The position numbers were made by a program, and so were the translations under genes. The notes beneath the pieces were generated by a model. The model was not told the origin of the DNA. It saw only the letters and a program-made list of their open reading frames with translations, and made no database searches. Below are positions 51,036 through 61,514 of a DNA stretch of 64,000 nt, in pieces; the first letter of the stretch is position 1, and each line of letters opens with the position of its first letter. This DNA comes from Aerococcus sp. (GTDB taxonomy: Bacteria > Bacillota > Bacilli > Lactobacillales > Aerococcaceae): NCBI GenBank assembly GCA_030528285.1, contig JAUMZE010000001.1, forward strand, positions 62,001-126,000, written 5' to 3'.

Positions 51036-53411
51036 CTAAACTTGTTGGCGTTGTAGGTTTTGACGGATTTCGGAGTTCATGAAGATCCGAGTAGCGTCGT
51101 ATTCAATCCCATTCACCATCGCATTGAACCGTTCGTACCCCTCTGTTTGATATTCAACGAGCGGGTTGTTCTGCGCATACGCTCGTAAACCGATCCCCTG
51201 ACGCAACTGTTCCATCGCATCGATATGATCCGTCCAGCGCGTATCCACGGCCCGCAAGATGATGACTTTCTCAAACTCCAGAGCGAGCTGGGTATTATTG
51301 ATATTATCGATCTTCTCTTCAAAACGTTGACGCGCGAGTTGTTTGAGATCATTCTTCAACTGAATGCGTGATTTTCCGTCCAGATCGGTCCGCTCTAGGT
51401 CGGTTGGACGCAGGAATTTCGTAGTTAATTCTTCATAGAGGGCGTCTAGATTCCAGGATTTTTCCTCATCAATGGTAAAGGAATCCACAATCCGCTCCAT
51501 CGTCCGTTCAATCATGCTCCACATCACTCTATCAAGGGAATCCTTGGCATTGATCACTTCTTGGCGCTGTGCATAGATGATTTCACGCTGTTCACGCATG
51601 ACCTCATCGTATTCCAAAACGCTCTTACGGGTGTCGTAGTTGTTCCCTTCGACACGTTTTTGCGCAGATTCTACCTGACGCGACAACATGCGACTCTCAA
51701 TCGCCATATCTTCGTCGCCACCGTCATTGAGGCGTTCCCACAATGCTTTCACACGATCCGATCCGAACCGGCGCATGAGGTCATCCTCCAGACTGAGGTA
51801 GAAGCGACTAAAGCCTTTATCTCCTTGACGTCCGGAACGCCCACGCAACTGGTCGTCAATCCGCCGTGACTCGTGGCGCTCAGTCCCGATGACAGCGAGT
51901 CCACCCGTATCTTCCACGCCTGGCCCTAACTTGATGTCGGTCCCACGTCCGGCCATGTTGGTAGCGATCGTGACAGCGCCCATCTGACCAGCCTGGGAGA
52001 CGATCTCCGCTTCCTTGGCGTGATTCTTGGCATTCAAGACGTTATGTGCAATTCCGCGTTCCGTAAGTAGTTGAGAGATATACTCGGAGGTTTCTACGGC
52101 CACGGTCCCGACGAGCACCGGTTGTCCCTGGTTGTGGCGTTCTTCAATTTCATTCGCCACCGCATTGAACTTCGATTTCAAGTTTGGATAGATGACGTCT
52201 GGCGCATCAATCCGCTGTACAGGGCGGTTGGTTGGAATCTGAATAACGTCCATATCATAAATTTCCCGGAATTCCTGTTCTTCCGTTTTTGCGGTCCCGG
52301 TCATTCCAGACAATTTATCGTACATCCGGAAATAGTTCTGGAAGGTAATCGTCGCCATCGTCTTGGATTCATTCTGGATTGTGACGTCTTCTTTGGCTTC
52401 GATCCCTTGGTGGAGACCATCTGAATACCGACGTCCCTCCATGATCCGTCCGGTGAAGCCGTCCACGATTTTTACTTCGTCGTTCTGCACCACATAATCA
52501 ATGTCTCGAATCATGATATAGTTCGCGCGCAAAGCCGTATCCAAATGGTGAATCAATGCCCCATTTTCCGCATCGTAGAGATTCTCGAGATGGAAGGTAT
52601 CTTCTGCTTTGTCGACCCCTTCTTCGGTAAGGCTGATGGTTTTGGATGGGACGTCAATCACATAATCGTCCTCTTCTTTGAGCGTCTTCACGAAACGGTC
52701 CGCCTGTTCATAGAGGACGGTCGATTGTTCCGCCTGCCCCGAAATAATCAATGGCGTCCGTGCCTCATCAATCAAGATGGAGTCGACCTCATCGACAACC
52801 GCATAGTAAAGTTCGCGCTGTACCATCTGTTCCTTGTAGACCACCATGTTATCGCGCAAGTAGTCAAACCCGAGCTCATTGTTGGTGGAGTACATAATGT
52901 CACAGTTATAGGCTTCACGTTTCTCTTCGCTGGACATCTCATTGGCGTTAAATCCAACTGTTAATCCTAAGAAGCGGAAAACTTCCCCCATGTTCTCGGC
53001 GTCACGTTTCGCCAAGTATTCGTTAACGGTCACCACATGCGCTCCCTTTCCTAGTAAGGCGTTCGCATAAATTGGCATCGTTTCAGTCAGGGTTTTTCCT
53101 TCACCGGTTTTCATTTCGGCAATATTCCCATAGTGGAGCGCAAACCCACCCATGATCTGCACGTGATAGGCATAGAGTCCCAATACGCGCCGAGCTGCCT
53201 CACGCACGGTTGCGAAAGCTTCATAGATCATGTCTTCGAGAGATTCCCCATATGCGAGACGTTCGCGGAAAGCATCCGTCTTATCGCGCAACTGTTCATC
53301 GGTGTATTCTGCGTACTTTTCGCCGAGTTCTTCTACCTTGGTGGCTTGGCGATCAAAACGGCGCATCTCCGCTTTATCGTTATCAAACATTTTCTTTAAA
53401 ATGCTAGCCAT
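51036..53411 (-). CDS. secA: Preprotein translocase ATPase SecA
   Basis: This 791-aa motor drives proteins through SecYEG. It has [14 protein letters not shown] (Walker A, about 101), [20 protein letters not shown] (DEAD-type), [13 protein letters not shown] and the helicase C-terminal [11 protein letters not shown]. It ends at QNLQRQQV without the C-terminal zinc-binding tail of many SecA proteins, as in several lactic acid bacteria. It lies downstream of hpf. Confidence 0.97.
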   Translation of the reverse strand: MASILKKMFDNDKAEMRRFDRQATKVEELGEKYAEYTDEQLRDKTDAFRERLAYGESLEDMIYEAFATVREAARRVLGLYAYHVQIMGGFALHYGNIAEMKTGEGKTLTETMPIYANALLGKGAHVVTVNEYLAKRDAENMGEVFRFLGLTVGFNANEMSSEEKREAYNCDIMYSTNNELGFDYLRDNMVVYKEQMVQRELYYAVVDEVDSILIDEARTPLIISGQAEQSTVLYEQADRFVKTLKEEDDYVIDVPSKTISLTEEGVDKAEDTFHLENLYDAENGALIHHLDTALRANYIMIRDIDYVVQNDEVKIVDGFTGRIMEGRRYSDGLHQGIEAKEDVTIQNESKTMATITFQNYFRMYDKLSGMTGTAKTEEQEFREIYDMDVIQIPTNRPVQRIDAPDVIYPNLKSKFNAVANEIEERHNQGQPVLVGTVAVETSEYISQLLTERGIAHNVLNAKNHAKEAEIVSQAGQMGAVTIATNMAGRGTDIKLGPGVEDTGGLAVIGTERHESRRIDDQLRGRSGRQGDKGFSRFYLSLEDDLMRRFGSDRVKALWERLNDGGDEDMAIESRMLSRQVESAQKRVEGNNYDTRKSVLEYDEVMREQREIIYAQRQEVINAKDSLDRVMWSMIERTMERIVDSFTIDEEKSWNLDALYEELTTKFLRPTDLERTDLDGKSRIQLKNDLKQLARQRFEEKIDNINNTQLALEFEKVIILRAVDTRWTDHIDAMEQLRQGIGLRAYAQNNPLVEYQTEGYERFNAMVNGIEYDATRIFMNSEIRQNLQRQQV

Positions 53412-53604
53412 ATCATTCTCCTCTTAATTCTTTATTTTGCTTTGGATGATGCTGGTTAAGTCATGTACCTGCATAGCGGTGCCCTTAATCAGCGGAGGCA
53501 CGTTTACTTTTCACTTGATGAAAATGGGTACAGGCACCGATACTATCTCGTTCATTATACATACAAACCCGTTAAAACGCTAGAACCATCCCTATTCATT
53601 CCAT

Positions 53605-53633
53605 CAAAAAAGGAGGAAGCTATGACTTCCTCC
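53605..53633 (-). terminator. Terminator of hpf
   Basis: GGAGGAAG-CTATGA-CTTCCTCC perfect 8-bp stem with A7 on the left, giving CCTTTTTT on the minus strand. Confidence 0.85.
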
Positions 53634-53668
53634 CCTTCATTAATATTCATCTATTATTGGGTTATGAT

Positions 53669-54229
53669 CTATTCGCCACCCACAGTGGTATCCACATCGA
53701 TTAATCCGTAATCACCACTGTGACGTTTATAGACCACTGCCACTTCTTCTGTTTCGGCATCTCTGAAGACGAAGAAGGCATGTCCCAACATTTCCATCTG
53801 TAAAATCGCTTCTTCAGCGGACATTGGTTTGACACCGACTGTCTTATGACGAACGATCTTGATATCTTCTTCGTTGTCATCTGCTTCAGCTGGTTGATCT
53901 GTCAACATTTCTGGAAAGCCTTTTTCACGGGATTTGCGGTTCACTTTGGTTTTGTATTTCTTCACTTGGCGTTCCAATTTGTCCACGACCAAGTCCAAAC
54001 TACCATAGAGATCTTGAGACGTTTCTTCAGCGCGCAAAGTCAAACGTGGCATTGGCACAGTCACTTCCGCTTTAGCGTCTCCATTGCGATAGACTTTCGC
54101 ATTCACATAAACCGTAATATCAGGTTCATTTTGGAAGTACTTTTCGATTTTGCTAATTTTGTTTTCAGCATAATCGCGAATAGCCGGAGTAATTTCGATG
54201 TTTTCTCCGCGAACATTATAAGTAAACAT
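53669..54229 (-). CDS. hpf: Long-form ribosome hibernation promoting factor
   Basis: The 186-aa protein has an N-terminal S30EA domain (FTYNVRGENIEITPAIRDYAENKISKIEKYF; SLDLVVDKLERQVKKYKTK) and, after a linker, the C-terminal dimerisation domain (IVRHKTVGVKPMSAEEAILQMEMLGHAFFVFRDAETEEVAVVYKR). Long HPF forms 100S ribosome dimers in stationary phase. It is adjacent to secA and comFC as in other Firmicutes. Confidence 0.96.
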   Translation of the reverse strand: MFTYNVRGENIEITPAIRDYAENKISKIEKYFQNEPDITVYVNAKVYRNGDAKAEVTVPMPRLTLRAEETSQDLYGSLDLVVDKLERQVKKYKTKVNRKSREKGFPEMLTDQPAEADDNEEDIKIVRHKTVGVKPMSAEEAILQMEMLGHAFFVFRDAETEEVAVVYKRHSGDYGLIDVDTTVGGE

Positions 54230-54369
54230 AATGACTCATCCTTCCTAACCCATGTCTGGGCGAGAGCATTCAGGTTAAATAACCGCTCTCTTATTACCTC
54301 AATTAGATTATACTAAAATCGCTTTCACATTTCAATTGATTCGATTATCCCAATCAAGATTTTTGTCGA

Positions 54370-55041
54370 TTAGCGGGCAAGGGTGAGGGAACGAATGTCC
54401 GTAGCCCCCGCATGATAGAGGGATGTTGCCGCCTGATGCAGAGTCGATCCTGTCGTATAAACATCATCAAAAAGTAAAATTTTATTCGGGATGGATAGAG
54501 AATCAATCACTTCAAATGTTCTCGGATTGTGGAGGCGCGCCTGTTTCGTTAATAAAGCCTGTTTACTGGTCATGGTGGGTGGTTTCAATAATTCGAGATA
54601 AGTAATCTGACTCCAATAGAGGATGCAAGCAGTCTGATGAAACCCGCGCTGCTGGTAATTATGCATGCTAGAAGGGATAGGCACCCACGTATAGCCAGTG
54701 TAGTTTTTACGCATTTTCTCTAGTTGGTCCTGAAATAATCCGGCGAGGCGCTGTTCCCGCTTCCCCTTCAATAGTAACAGCCACGTGCGAAATCCTGCGT
54801 CATAGTGATAGTAAGCGTGGTTTTCAATTGTGAGGCCCTCTTTTTCCCACTGCTGGCAATCGGAACAGATCTCGTTGTTCAACTGCTCGCGTCCACATTG
54901 CGGGCACGTCTCCCCTGTAATGGGTGTCAGTTTTCGGTAACAGGCGGGACAGATGGGCTGTTTTTCCGTTCGCTTCCACAATAATAGATCACTCAGGGTT
55001 AGGATAGGCAGAACCTCTTCCCCACAGATCAAACAGTTCAT
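54370..55041 (-). CDS. comFC: Competence protein ComFC, phosphoribosyltransferase-like
   Basis: The 223-aa protein has N-terminal zinc cysteines (CLICGEE, CPACYRKL, CPQCG, CSDCQQW) and a C-terminal PRTase domain with the PRPP motif ILLFDDVYTTGSTLHQA. It takes part in DNA uptake. It overlaps comFA by 4 nt. Confidence 0.94.
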   Translation of the reverse strand: MNCLICGEEVLPILTLSDLLLWKRTEKQPICPACYRKLTPITGETCPQCGREQLNNEICSDCQQWEKEGLTIENHAYYHYDAGFRTWLLLLKGKREQRLAGLFQDQLEKMRKNYTGYTWVPIPSSMHNYQQRGFHQTACILYWSQITYLELLKPPTMTSKQALLTKQARLHNPRTFEVIDSLSIPNKILLFDDVYTTGSTLHQAATSLYHAGATDIRSLTLAR

Positions 55042-56471
55042 GCTCCTTCCTCCCTTAATAGATGCTTTGCTCTTGCTATTCGGTTCATTTGTTTAATCTG
55101 CTTCACCGCACCTACACTCGCCTGGGTCCGTCCCTCGTGGAGAAAAATCACCTCGCCTGTGGGGGCCACTTTCTTCCTCCCGACACGGCCACTGATCTGA
55201 ATGAGTGCCGCCTGCGTGAAAATCGCCTGCTCACTCCCCACTACCACCACATTAATTGCGGAAAAGGTCACGCCACGTTCGAGAATCGTCGTTGTCAGGA
55301 GAAAATCATATTGCGCAAGCCGCATCGCTTCTACCTTGGTCAGGCGCTCAGCATCCTTAGAAGAAACGCTGGTGAAGGTATGTTTTGGAAAAGTGCAATG
55401 TAAAATATCCTCCAGCTGCTGCATCAATGAAATATGTGGCATGAATATCAAAAAGCGCTGTTTCCTAGCCACCCAACGTTGGATAATCCGTTTCAGCGTG
55501 CGCGGACATTGACCACGTTGAATACTTGTTTGCCAGCCCATCGCTAACTGATGTACCGGTTCAGGCAGAGGATAACAATGGTAACGCGCTGGCAGTAGGG
55601 AGGTGGGGAGAATTCCCTGCTGGCTACGACGTTTTAGCGCTCTATCAGGGGTAGCCGTCAGCATTACGAGCGACCCGGTAGCCATGAGCGCACGTTTGGC
55701 TACATGATGAAGCATCGGATCATTATGGAAGGGAAAAGCGTCAATCTCATCAATAATCAGGAGATCAAACGCCTGATTAAAGCGCACGAGCTGATGGGTG
55801 GAACAGATCAAGAGCGCACAGTAAATCATCTCCTCAGTGGACTGACTATGGAGTAACCCTATTTGTACCCCTTGAAAAGCCTCCTGAAAGCGTGGATAAA
55901 GTTCATTACAGACGTCTAAACGCGGGGTGGCGATGGCGACGCGTTTGCCCTGCTGAATGGCTAGATCCACCACCGGAAAAATAATCTCTGTCTTACCTGC
56001 CCCGGTGACTGCCCAGATGAGGTGATCCGCATGTTTCATGAAGCTGGCGCACACCTCCTGAGATGCACGCTCCTGTTCTGGTGAGCGCTGACCTTGCCAT
56101 GTGAGGGAGCTGGTTGGTTGTTGCCAGGGGTGAACAGCGGGATTAGGTAATGTATAGAGCATATCGCAAGCACGAAGAATCCCAAACTGGGCACATGAGA
56201 GGCAATAGACACAAGGTTTTTGATCGCAACAACAGAAATTCAGCTGAAACTGTTTTTTATAATGATTCCCGCAGCGTTGACACTGCCACCCTGTTTTCGT
56301 TTTAGCGATGGCGGGGATGCTCTGAATGCCTATGATCTGTTCCAACATCTCCTCATCCACCCCCAGTTCCCGCGCGGTAACCAGGCGTCCATAGAGTTGT
56401 TCTTGGAGTGCTTCGATGGAAGGCGCCTCTGTTTCAATAAATGGTTTTTCCTGGTTTATTTCTTCTGTCAT
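55038..56471 (-). CDS. comFA: Competence ATP-dependent helicase ComFA
   Basis: The 477-aa DEAD-box-like translocase has a four-cysteine zinc region (WQCQRCGNHYKKQF...CCCDQKPCVYCLSC), Walker A VTGAGKTEIIFP, Walker B LLIIDEIDAFPF, and helicase motifs TATPDRAL, TTTILERGVTF and QISGRVGRKK. It pulls in single-stranded DNA with ComEC. I choose ATG 56471, preceded by GGGGTGAGG; the longer frame to 56,552 has no good signal. No K-box-like competence promoter was identified. Confidence 0.95.
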   Translation of the reverse strand: MTEEINQEKPFIETEAPSIEALQEQLYGRLVTARELGVDEEMLEQIIGIQSIPAIAKTKTGWQCQRCGNHYKKQFQLNFCCCDQKPCVYCLSCAQFGILRACDMLYTLPNPAVHPWQQPTSSLTWQGQRSPEQERASQEVCASFMKHADHLIWAVTGAGKTEIIFPVVDLAIQQGKRVAIATPRLDVCNELYPRFQEAFQGVQIGLLHSQSTEEMIYCALLICSTHQLVRFNQAFDLLIIDEIDAFPFHNDPMLHHVAKRALMATGSLVMLTATPDRALKRRSQQGILPTSLLPARYHCYPLPEPVHQLAMGWQTSIQRGQCPRTLKRIIQRWVARKQRFLIFMPHISLMQQLEDILHCTFPKHTFTSVSSKDAERLTKVEAMRLAQYDFLLTTTILERGVTFSAINVVVVGSEQAIFTQAALIQISGRVGRKKVAPTGEVIFLHEGRTQASVGAVKQIKQMNRIARAKHLLREEGA

Positions 56472-56641
56472 AGTCCTCACCCCTCTCAGTAATAAATACG
56501 TGGAGAAATGAGAGGTTGATTTGATGATCAAAAAATTGTAGACGCACGCCAATGGACAATCGCATTCATTGAGTTGATTGGGAATCCTTTGCTACAATAA
56601 GGACATTATAAATAGGTTGTGCCAGCTGAGGAGGCATAAGA

Positions 56642-57286
56642 ATGATTGAATATCGAACGATTAAAACGACAGGAACCCATGAAATCATCATTAAAAAGTC
56701 CCGTTTCATCTGCAATATCAAGCATGTCGAGACGGAAGAAGAAGCTGAAGACTTTATTAATCAGATTAAGAAGGAACACTACAAGGCGACGCATAATTGT
56801 GTGGCCTATCAAATTGGAGAGAAAAATGAGATCCAGCGTGCCCTCGATAATGGCGAGCCGAGCGGAACGGCGGGAATTCCGATGCTTGAAGCGTTGAAGC
56901 ATATGGAACTCCAAAATGTGGTAGCCGTGGTTACCCGTTACTTCGGCGGGATTAAACTGGGGGCAGGCGGTTTGATCCGCGCTTACAGTAATGCGGTGAG
57001 CGAGGCGGTGCATGAAATTGGCGTGATTGAGCGCACCATCCAGCACCCCGTTTCCGTGACCGTGGATTACGCCTTCACCGGGCCCATGGATAATTGGATC
57101 GCCAACCACCCGTACACACTTCTCGATACCACTTATCTGGAAAAAGTCACCTACACACTGGGCGTGCCTAAAAAAGACGTCGAGACGTTCCAACAAACTT
57201 TGACGGATTTTACCAATGGGCAAGCCCAATTTGAAGTGGCGGACGCTCGCTATGTCGATATTCCTGTGAGTCCTGACCCTGAATAG
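56642..57286 (+). CDS. YigZ/IMPACT-family protein
   Basis: The 214-aa protein has the UPF0029 N-terminal domain (IKKSRFICNIKHVETEEEAEDFINQIKKEHYKATHNCVAYQIG; NGEPSGTAGIPMLEAL; VVTRYFGGIKLGAGGLIRAYSNAV) and the DUF1949 C-terminal domain. It is related to eukaryotic IMPACT; its bacterial role is uncertain. It is divergent from comFA, the common location for this gene. AGGAGG lies before the start. Confidence 0.93.
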   Translation: MIEYRTIKTTGTHEIIIKKSRFICNIKHVETEEEAEDFINQIKKEHYKATHNCVAYQIGEKNEIQRALDNGEPSGTAGIPMLEALKHMELQNVVAVVTRYFGGIKLGAGGLIRAYSNAVSEAVHEIGVIERTIQHPVSVTVDYAFTGPMDNWIANHPYTLLDTTYLEKVTYTLGVPKKDVETFQQTLTDFTNGQAQFEVADARYVDIPVSPDPE

Positions 57287-57361
57287 ACCGGGAATCCTCA
57301 TTCCAAGTGAAACGCGAGTGCTCATCTCAAATCAAATGCCCCCCTGATTCCAATCACATAT

Positions 57362-57407
57362 AAACCTGCATGAAGAAGCTAACGAATGTCTTCTTCATGC
57401 AGGTTTT
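57362..57407. terminator. Bidirectional terminator between yigZ and patB
   Basis: A perfect 17-bp stem (AAACCTGCATGAAGAAG with its complement) and an 11-nt loop between two convergent genes, with T-rich right flank. Confidence 0.85.
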
Positions 57408-57420
57408 CTTATGGATAAAA

Positions 57421-58611
57421 TTATGAGTTCACATGTTTTTTGAGCACACGAACGAGCTGATTCAAGATCCGTTCCAATACTGCCGTTGGACATGCGAGAT
57501 TCAAACGCTCGAACCCTTCCCCCTCAGAACCAAACGCACGGCCCTCTGTTGGGAAACATTCTGCCTCTACCATCCAGTCCAGCAAAGTATCGCTATCCAC
57601 CTCGAGCAAGCGGAAATCCACCCACGCGCAGTACGTGCCTTCACTCACAGGCGCTTTCACCAGTGGAAATTCGCGCTCAAAGAAGTCATGAACGAACTGC
57701 TGATTATGATGAATGACCGCCAGTGACGCCTCATGCCAGGCGAGCCCATCATGATACGCAATCTGTGTTCCCTGGTAGCCTACCGCATTCACGTGTCCCA
57801 GCCGCAATCGTTCTGCCTCTGCTTGGTAAATTGCTCGCGTATCAGGATCCGGTACAATGATGGACGCACACTGCAATCCCGCCAGATTGAATGTTTTTGA
57901 GACCGAGGTACATACAACGAGATGTTTGGCGAGGGACGGGTTAATCGCCGCGAGCGTACAATGCGTTGTCTCCTCACTCGTGAAGTCGTTCCAGATTTCA
58001 TCGCTCACCACATGGAGATCATTTTCGACGCAGATGTCCGCGAGTTGTTGGAGCTCTTCTTTTTGCCAGACGCGTCCCACCGGATTATGCGGACTGCAGA
58101 AGATCAACAATTTATTATTGGGATCACTGGCTGCCTCCCGGAATGCCTCGTAATCAATTGTGTAGTGGCCTGTTTCTTCGATCAACGAGACATTTACCAC
58201 TTCGCGGTGGCTGTCCTCAATCACCTTCGTAAATGGCGCATACACCGGGCGGAAAATAATCACGCCCTCCCCCGGCTCCGTGAAGGCATTCACTCCCGTA
58301 TAAAGAGCGTCCACCACACTCCCAAATGGTACAATCCAGTCAGTATCAATCTGCCAATCGTGTTGATTTCGTTGCCACGACTGAACCGCTTGAAAGAAAG
58401 CAGGTGTCGCTCCCGTATATCCAAATACGGGGGGCTGGTCGATAAACTGTTTCAACCCTGCATAAATCTCGGGGGCTGCCTCAAACTCCATATCCGCCGT
58501 CGATAGGGGCACAATCCCCTCTGATACATCCGGTTTTAGCTCGCGCATTGCTTGCCATTTATAGCTACCGGTGTCGGTTCGATTCGGCGCCACCTCAAAT
58601 TGATAGTCCAT
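57421..58611 (-). CDS. patB: PatB/MalY-type cystathionine beta-lyase (PLP-dependent aminotransferase fold)
   Basis: The 396-aa enzyme has the MalY/PatB opening (NRTDTGSYKWQAM; PLSTADMEFEAAPEI), FCSPHNPVGRVW (the Asn-Pro motif), VSDEIWNDF and the PLP-lysine segment TSVSKTFNLAGLQ. The C-terminal Arg region is NLACPTAVLERIL. It likely releases homocysteine, pyruvate and ammonia from cystathionine. I choose ATG 58611 after AAAGGAG. Confidence 0.92.
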   Translation of the reverse strand: MDYQFEVAPNRTDTGSYKWQAMRELKPDVSEGIVPLSTADMEFEAAPEIYAGLKQFIDQPPVFGYTGATPAFFQAVQSWQRNQHDWQIDTDWIVPFGSVVDALYTGVNAFTEPGEGVIIFRPVYAPFTKVIEDSHREVVNVSLIEETGHYTIDYEAFREAASDPNNKLLIFCSPHNPVGRVWQKEELQQLADICVENDLHVVSDEIWNDFTSEETTHCTLAAINPSLAKHLVVCTSVSKTFNLAGLQCASIIVPDPDTRAIYQAEAERLRLGHVNAVGYQGTQIAYHDGLAWHEASLAVIHHNQQFVHDFFEREFPLVKAPVSEGTYCAWVDFRLLEVDSDTLLDWMVEAECFPTEGRAFGSEGEGFERLNLACPTAVLERILNQLVRVLKKHVNS

Positions 58612-58704
58612 CTGATTGACTCCTTTCATTACTTTCATTTCTTAAAGCGGTGATTGATGGCAGGATCTGTCATCGTACGTTGTGGTTCATTTGTATCTAT
58701 TCAT

Positions 58705-59226
58705 TTAGAAGGTCAAATGGCGGTAATCCGTCGTTAGTTGTGCAGAGAGCGCTTGGTTCCGTTTGCGCAAAGCTTGTCGATCGGCTTGGCGCTCTGCATA
58801 ACCGGCACAGACTAATTTCTCTTCTTCCGTTTCTGGGACAATTTCCGGTAGCTCAAAGTCTTCCGTGTCTTTCGGGGTGGCTACAAAGGTCACAAACCCC
58901 ATTGCTCCGAGATAGCGTTCGCCTGTTTCCGGATTTTCACCGATGATCTTAATGAAAATTTCCATACTGCGCGTGCCACAGCCACTCACATAACTTTCCG
59001 TAATGGCATGGTTCCCCACCGGAAATCCGCGCAGGAAATTGAGATTGTCCACTGCACCCGTCACACCCGGGCAACGGCAGAACTGAATCCCCGACATCGA
59101 CGCCGCATTATCCACATCTTTTAATAATTGCCCTCCGTACATCATGCCGTATTGATTCGCATCTTGCGGGAGCACCATCGTTCCATGTACAGAGAACGTC
59201 TCTGCACACGTGACTTGTTTTCGCAT
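58705..59226 (-). CDS. Acyl-CoA thioesterase family protein (hotdog fold)
   Basis: The 173-aa protein matches the YkhA/BACH-type hotdog: VLPQDANQYGMMYGGQLLKDVDNAASMSG (about 18-46, with the conserved Asn and Gly residues), VDNLNFLRGFPVGNH and GYLGAMGFVTFVA-like strands. A helical tail is rich in Arg/Gln. It probably hydrolyses acyl-CoA. Monocistronic. Confidence 0.88.
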   Translation of the reverse strand: MRKQVTCAETFSVHGTMVLPQDANQYGMMYGGQLLKDVDNAASMSGIQFCRCPGVTGAVDNLNFLRGFPVGNHAITESYVSGCGTRSMEIFIKIIGENPETGERYLGAMGFVTFVATPKDTEDFELPEIVPETEEEKLVCAGYAERQADRQALRKRNQALSAQLTTDYRHLTF

Positions 59227-59318
59227 AAATTAACCTTCCTTTTTATTCCTCATTATTGATGAAGAAATCACTTTCATTGCTTAATCATTATAACGCATCC
59301 GAGGAAAATTAGCGCCAA

Positions 59319-59355
59319 TGAAAATAAATTTCTCTTATCAATGAAATTTATTTCA
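59319..59355. promoter_or_regulatory. Probable DeoR operator sites upstream of deoC
   Basis: TGAAATTTATTTCA (59,342-59,355) is a near-palindrome, and a related copy TGAAAATAAATTTC lies 23 bp to the left. They resemble the AT-rich palindromes used by SorC-type DeoR. Assignment is inferred from the deoR gene in the same operon. Confidence 0.45.
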
Positions 59356-59373
59356 GATTTTATATGAAAAATA

Positions 59374-59402
59374 TTGCATCCTTCTCTGAAACACAGTATG
59401 CT
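59374..59402 (+). promoter_or_regulatory. Promoter of the deo operon
   Basis: TTGCAT (59,374-59,379), 17 nt, TATGCT (59,397-59,402). It leaves a leader of about 165 nt before deoC that includes a GTATGAT...ATCATAC inverted repeat; nothing else is recognised there. Confidence 0.55.
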
Positions 59403-59573
59403 GGAAGTATGATAACGGTTGAGGATCTAGAAGACTGCCGGCAAGCATCATACCTTCATTCCTCACGTTATTCTGTGGTTGATGGCGTCACTACTCCTCT
59501 TGCAACGCCCCATCAGCCCTCCCGTTTTAAATAATTATGGAAGCGATTTATTAATTAAATGGAGGTTTTATCT

Positions 59574-60239
59574 ATGGAAATGTCCAATCAAGAATTAGCG
59601 AAGTATATCGATCATACCCTCTTAGTCGCCAATGCAACGGCCGACGACATCAGGAAAGTCTGCGCTGAAGCTAAGCAGTTCAACACCGCGTCTGTCTGCG
59701 TGAACTCTTACTGGATCCCACTCGTTGCTGCAGAACTCAAGGACTCCGATGTGAACCCAATCAGCGTGGTGGGTTTCCCATTCGGTGCGGGTAACACAGA
59801 AGGGACTGTGGCAGAAGCAGAACAAGCCATTAAAGACGGTGCCGAAGAAATCGACATGGTCATTAACGTAGGTGCCCTCCGCGACAAACAAGATGACGTC
59901 GTGAAAGCAGACATCCAAGCCATCACCGATAAAGTCCACGAATACAACAAACTATTGAAAGTCATCATTGAAACGGTCTATCTCACTGACGAAGAAAAAG
60001 TGCGTGCCTGCCAACTCTCCGTCGAAGCAGGCGCTGATTTCGTGAAGACCTCCACCGGTTTTGCAGGTGGTGGCGCAACGCTCGCTGATGTGAAACTGAT
60101 GCGTGAAACAGTCGGCGATAAAACAGGCGTGAAAGCATCCGGTGGTATTCATACCCGTGAAGAAGCCCTTCAAATGATCGAAGCCGGGGCCACCCGTTTA
60201 GGCATGAGTGCCACGGTGAACGTTTTAACGGAAGACTAA
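59574..60239 (+). CDS. deoC: Deoxyribose-phosphate aldolase
   Basis: The 221-aa class I aldolase cleaves 2-deoxyribose-5-phosphate to acetaldehyde and glyceraldehyde-3-phosphate. It has [16 protein letters not shown], the Schiff-base lysine region [17 protein letters not shown] and [17 protein letters not shown], and [13 protein letters not shown] choose ATG 59574 because GGAGG (59,561-59,565) precedes it; the open frame starts at 59,559, before that site. First gene of the deo operon. Confidence 0.96.
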   Translation: MEMSNQELAKYIDHTLLVANATADDIRKVCAEAKQFNTASVCVNSYWIPLVAAELKDSDVNPISVVGFPFGAGNTEGTVAEAEQAIKDGAEEIDMVINVGALRDKQDDVVKADIQAITDKVHEYNKLLKVIIETVYLTDEEKVRACQLSVEAGADFVKTSTGFAGGGATLADVKLMRETVGDKTGVKASGGIHTREEALQMIEAGATRLGMSATVNVLTED

Positions 60240-60284
60240 TTCATCAAAAATAAAGGACGTTTATCAATAGAAAGGATCAATCAC

Positions 60285-61493
60285 ATGGCTGAATACAAGA
60301 AGTACAAACGCATTTTCGGACTCGTATTAGACTCAGTCGGTGCCGGTGAAGCGCCCGACGCCAAGGATTTCGATGATGAAGGGGCAGACACCCTCGGACA
60401 TTTAGGGTCATTCTTCAAGGGCGACTTAAAACTTCCAAACCTACAAAAACTCGGTGTCTCCAACATGTACGCGGACGGCATTCCTAACCTCCCTAAGATG
60501 GATCAACCATTGGGCTACTATGGCAAGATGCGTGAAGTCTCAGTCGGCGTTGACAGTTTAGAGGGCCATTGGGAAATGATGGGGCTCCCTGTAATGTTCC
60601 ACTTCGATCATTTTCCAGATGGATTCCCAGATGACCTCCTCGATAAAATCAGTGCCTACGCTCACCGTGGCATCATCAAGGAGGCCAATAAACCGATCTC
60701 AGGCACCACCGTTATTGCGGAATACGGCGAGGAACAATTAAAAACTGGCGACTTGATTATCTATACCTCTGGGGACTCTGTGCTCCAAATTGCCGCCAAC
60801 ACCGCAGTCATTCCACTCGAGGAACTCTATGACATCTGCCGCTATGCCCGCTCTCTCGTCAATGGCCCAGAATACCGTCTCGGCCGTGTCATTGCGCGTC
60901 CGTATGTGGGGGATGACGCAGAGCATTTCGAACGGACGAGTGACCGCCACGATTTCGCGTTTGAACCCTATGATGCGACCGCGCTCGACTGCATCCAAGA
61001 GGCAGGCTTCAAGACAATCGGAATTGGGAAGATCAATGACATCTTCACCGGACGTGGGATCGATGAAGGCTTCCACAATGATTCCGATATGGATGGAATG
61101 GATCACGTCCTCACCGCCATGGAGGAAGACTTCACTGGTTTTTGCTTCACTAATTTAGTGGACTTCGATGCGAAATTTGGCCACCGCAGAAACGCGAAGG
61201 GTTACGGCGAAAATCTCATGAACGTGGATACCCGTATTGGCGAAGTGATGGATCAGATGCATGACGATGATTTATTAATGATTACCGCAGACCACGGAAA
61301 CGACCCAACCTACAAGGGCACAGATCACACCCGCGAACTCGTGCCACTCTTGGTCTACTCGCCAAGCATGACAGAAACAGCTCCACTCGGAACGCGCGAC
61401 ACCTACGCGGACTTTGGGGCAACGATTCTCGATAACTTCAATTTATTAACCGATGAAGACAAAGGGACGAGCTTCCTTGATACCCTCAATTAA
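60285..61493 (+). CDS. deoB: Phosphopentomutase
   Basis: The 402-aa alkaline-phosphatase-superfamily enzyme interconverts (deoxy)ribose-1- and -5-phosphate. It has the metal/catalytic region GLVLDSVGAGEAPDA with DEGADTLGH, GHWEMMGLPV, and C-terminal NLVDFDAKFGHRR and ITADHGNDPTYKGTDHTRE. It supplies deoC with substrate made by the phosphorylase. Confidence 0.96.
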   Translation: MAEYKKYKRIFGLVLDSVGAGEAPDAKDFDDEGADTLGHLGSFFKGDLKLPNLQKLGVSNMYADGIPNLPKMDQPLGYYGKMREVSVGVDSLEGHWEMMGLPVMFHFDHFPDGFPDDLLDKISAYAHRGIIKEANKPISGTTVIAEYGEEQLKTGDLIIYTSGDSVLQIAANTAVIPLEELYDICRYARSLVNGPEYRLGRVIARPYVGDDAEHFERTSDRHDFAFEPYDATALDCIQEAGFKTIGIGKINDIFTGRGIDEGFHNDSDMDGMDHVLTAMEEDFTGFCFTNLVDFDAKFGHRRNAKGYGENLMNVDTRIGEVMDQMHDDDLLMITADHGNDPTYKGTDHTRELVPLLVYSPSMTETAPLGTRDTYADFGATILDNFNLLTDEDKGTSFLDTLN

Positions 61494-61514
61494 TGCATTA
61501 AAGGGCTGATTGCA

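Noticed and set aside
56606..57325. Leftward 239-aa ORF opposite the YigZ-family gene
   Set aside because: It is the complementary shadow of a clearly conserved gene and shows no domain.
59405..59420. CcpA cre site in the deo leader
   Set aside because: TGATAACGGTTGAG matches the consensus only in its left half.
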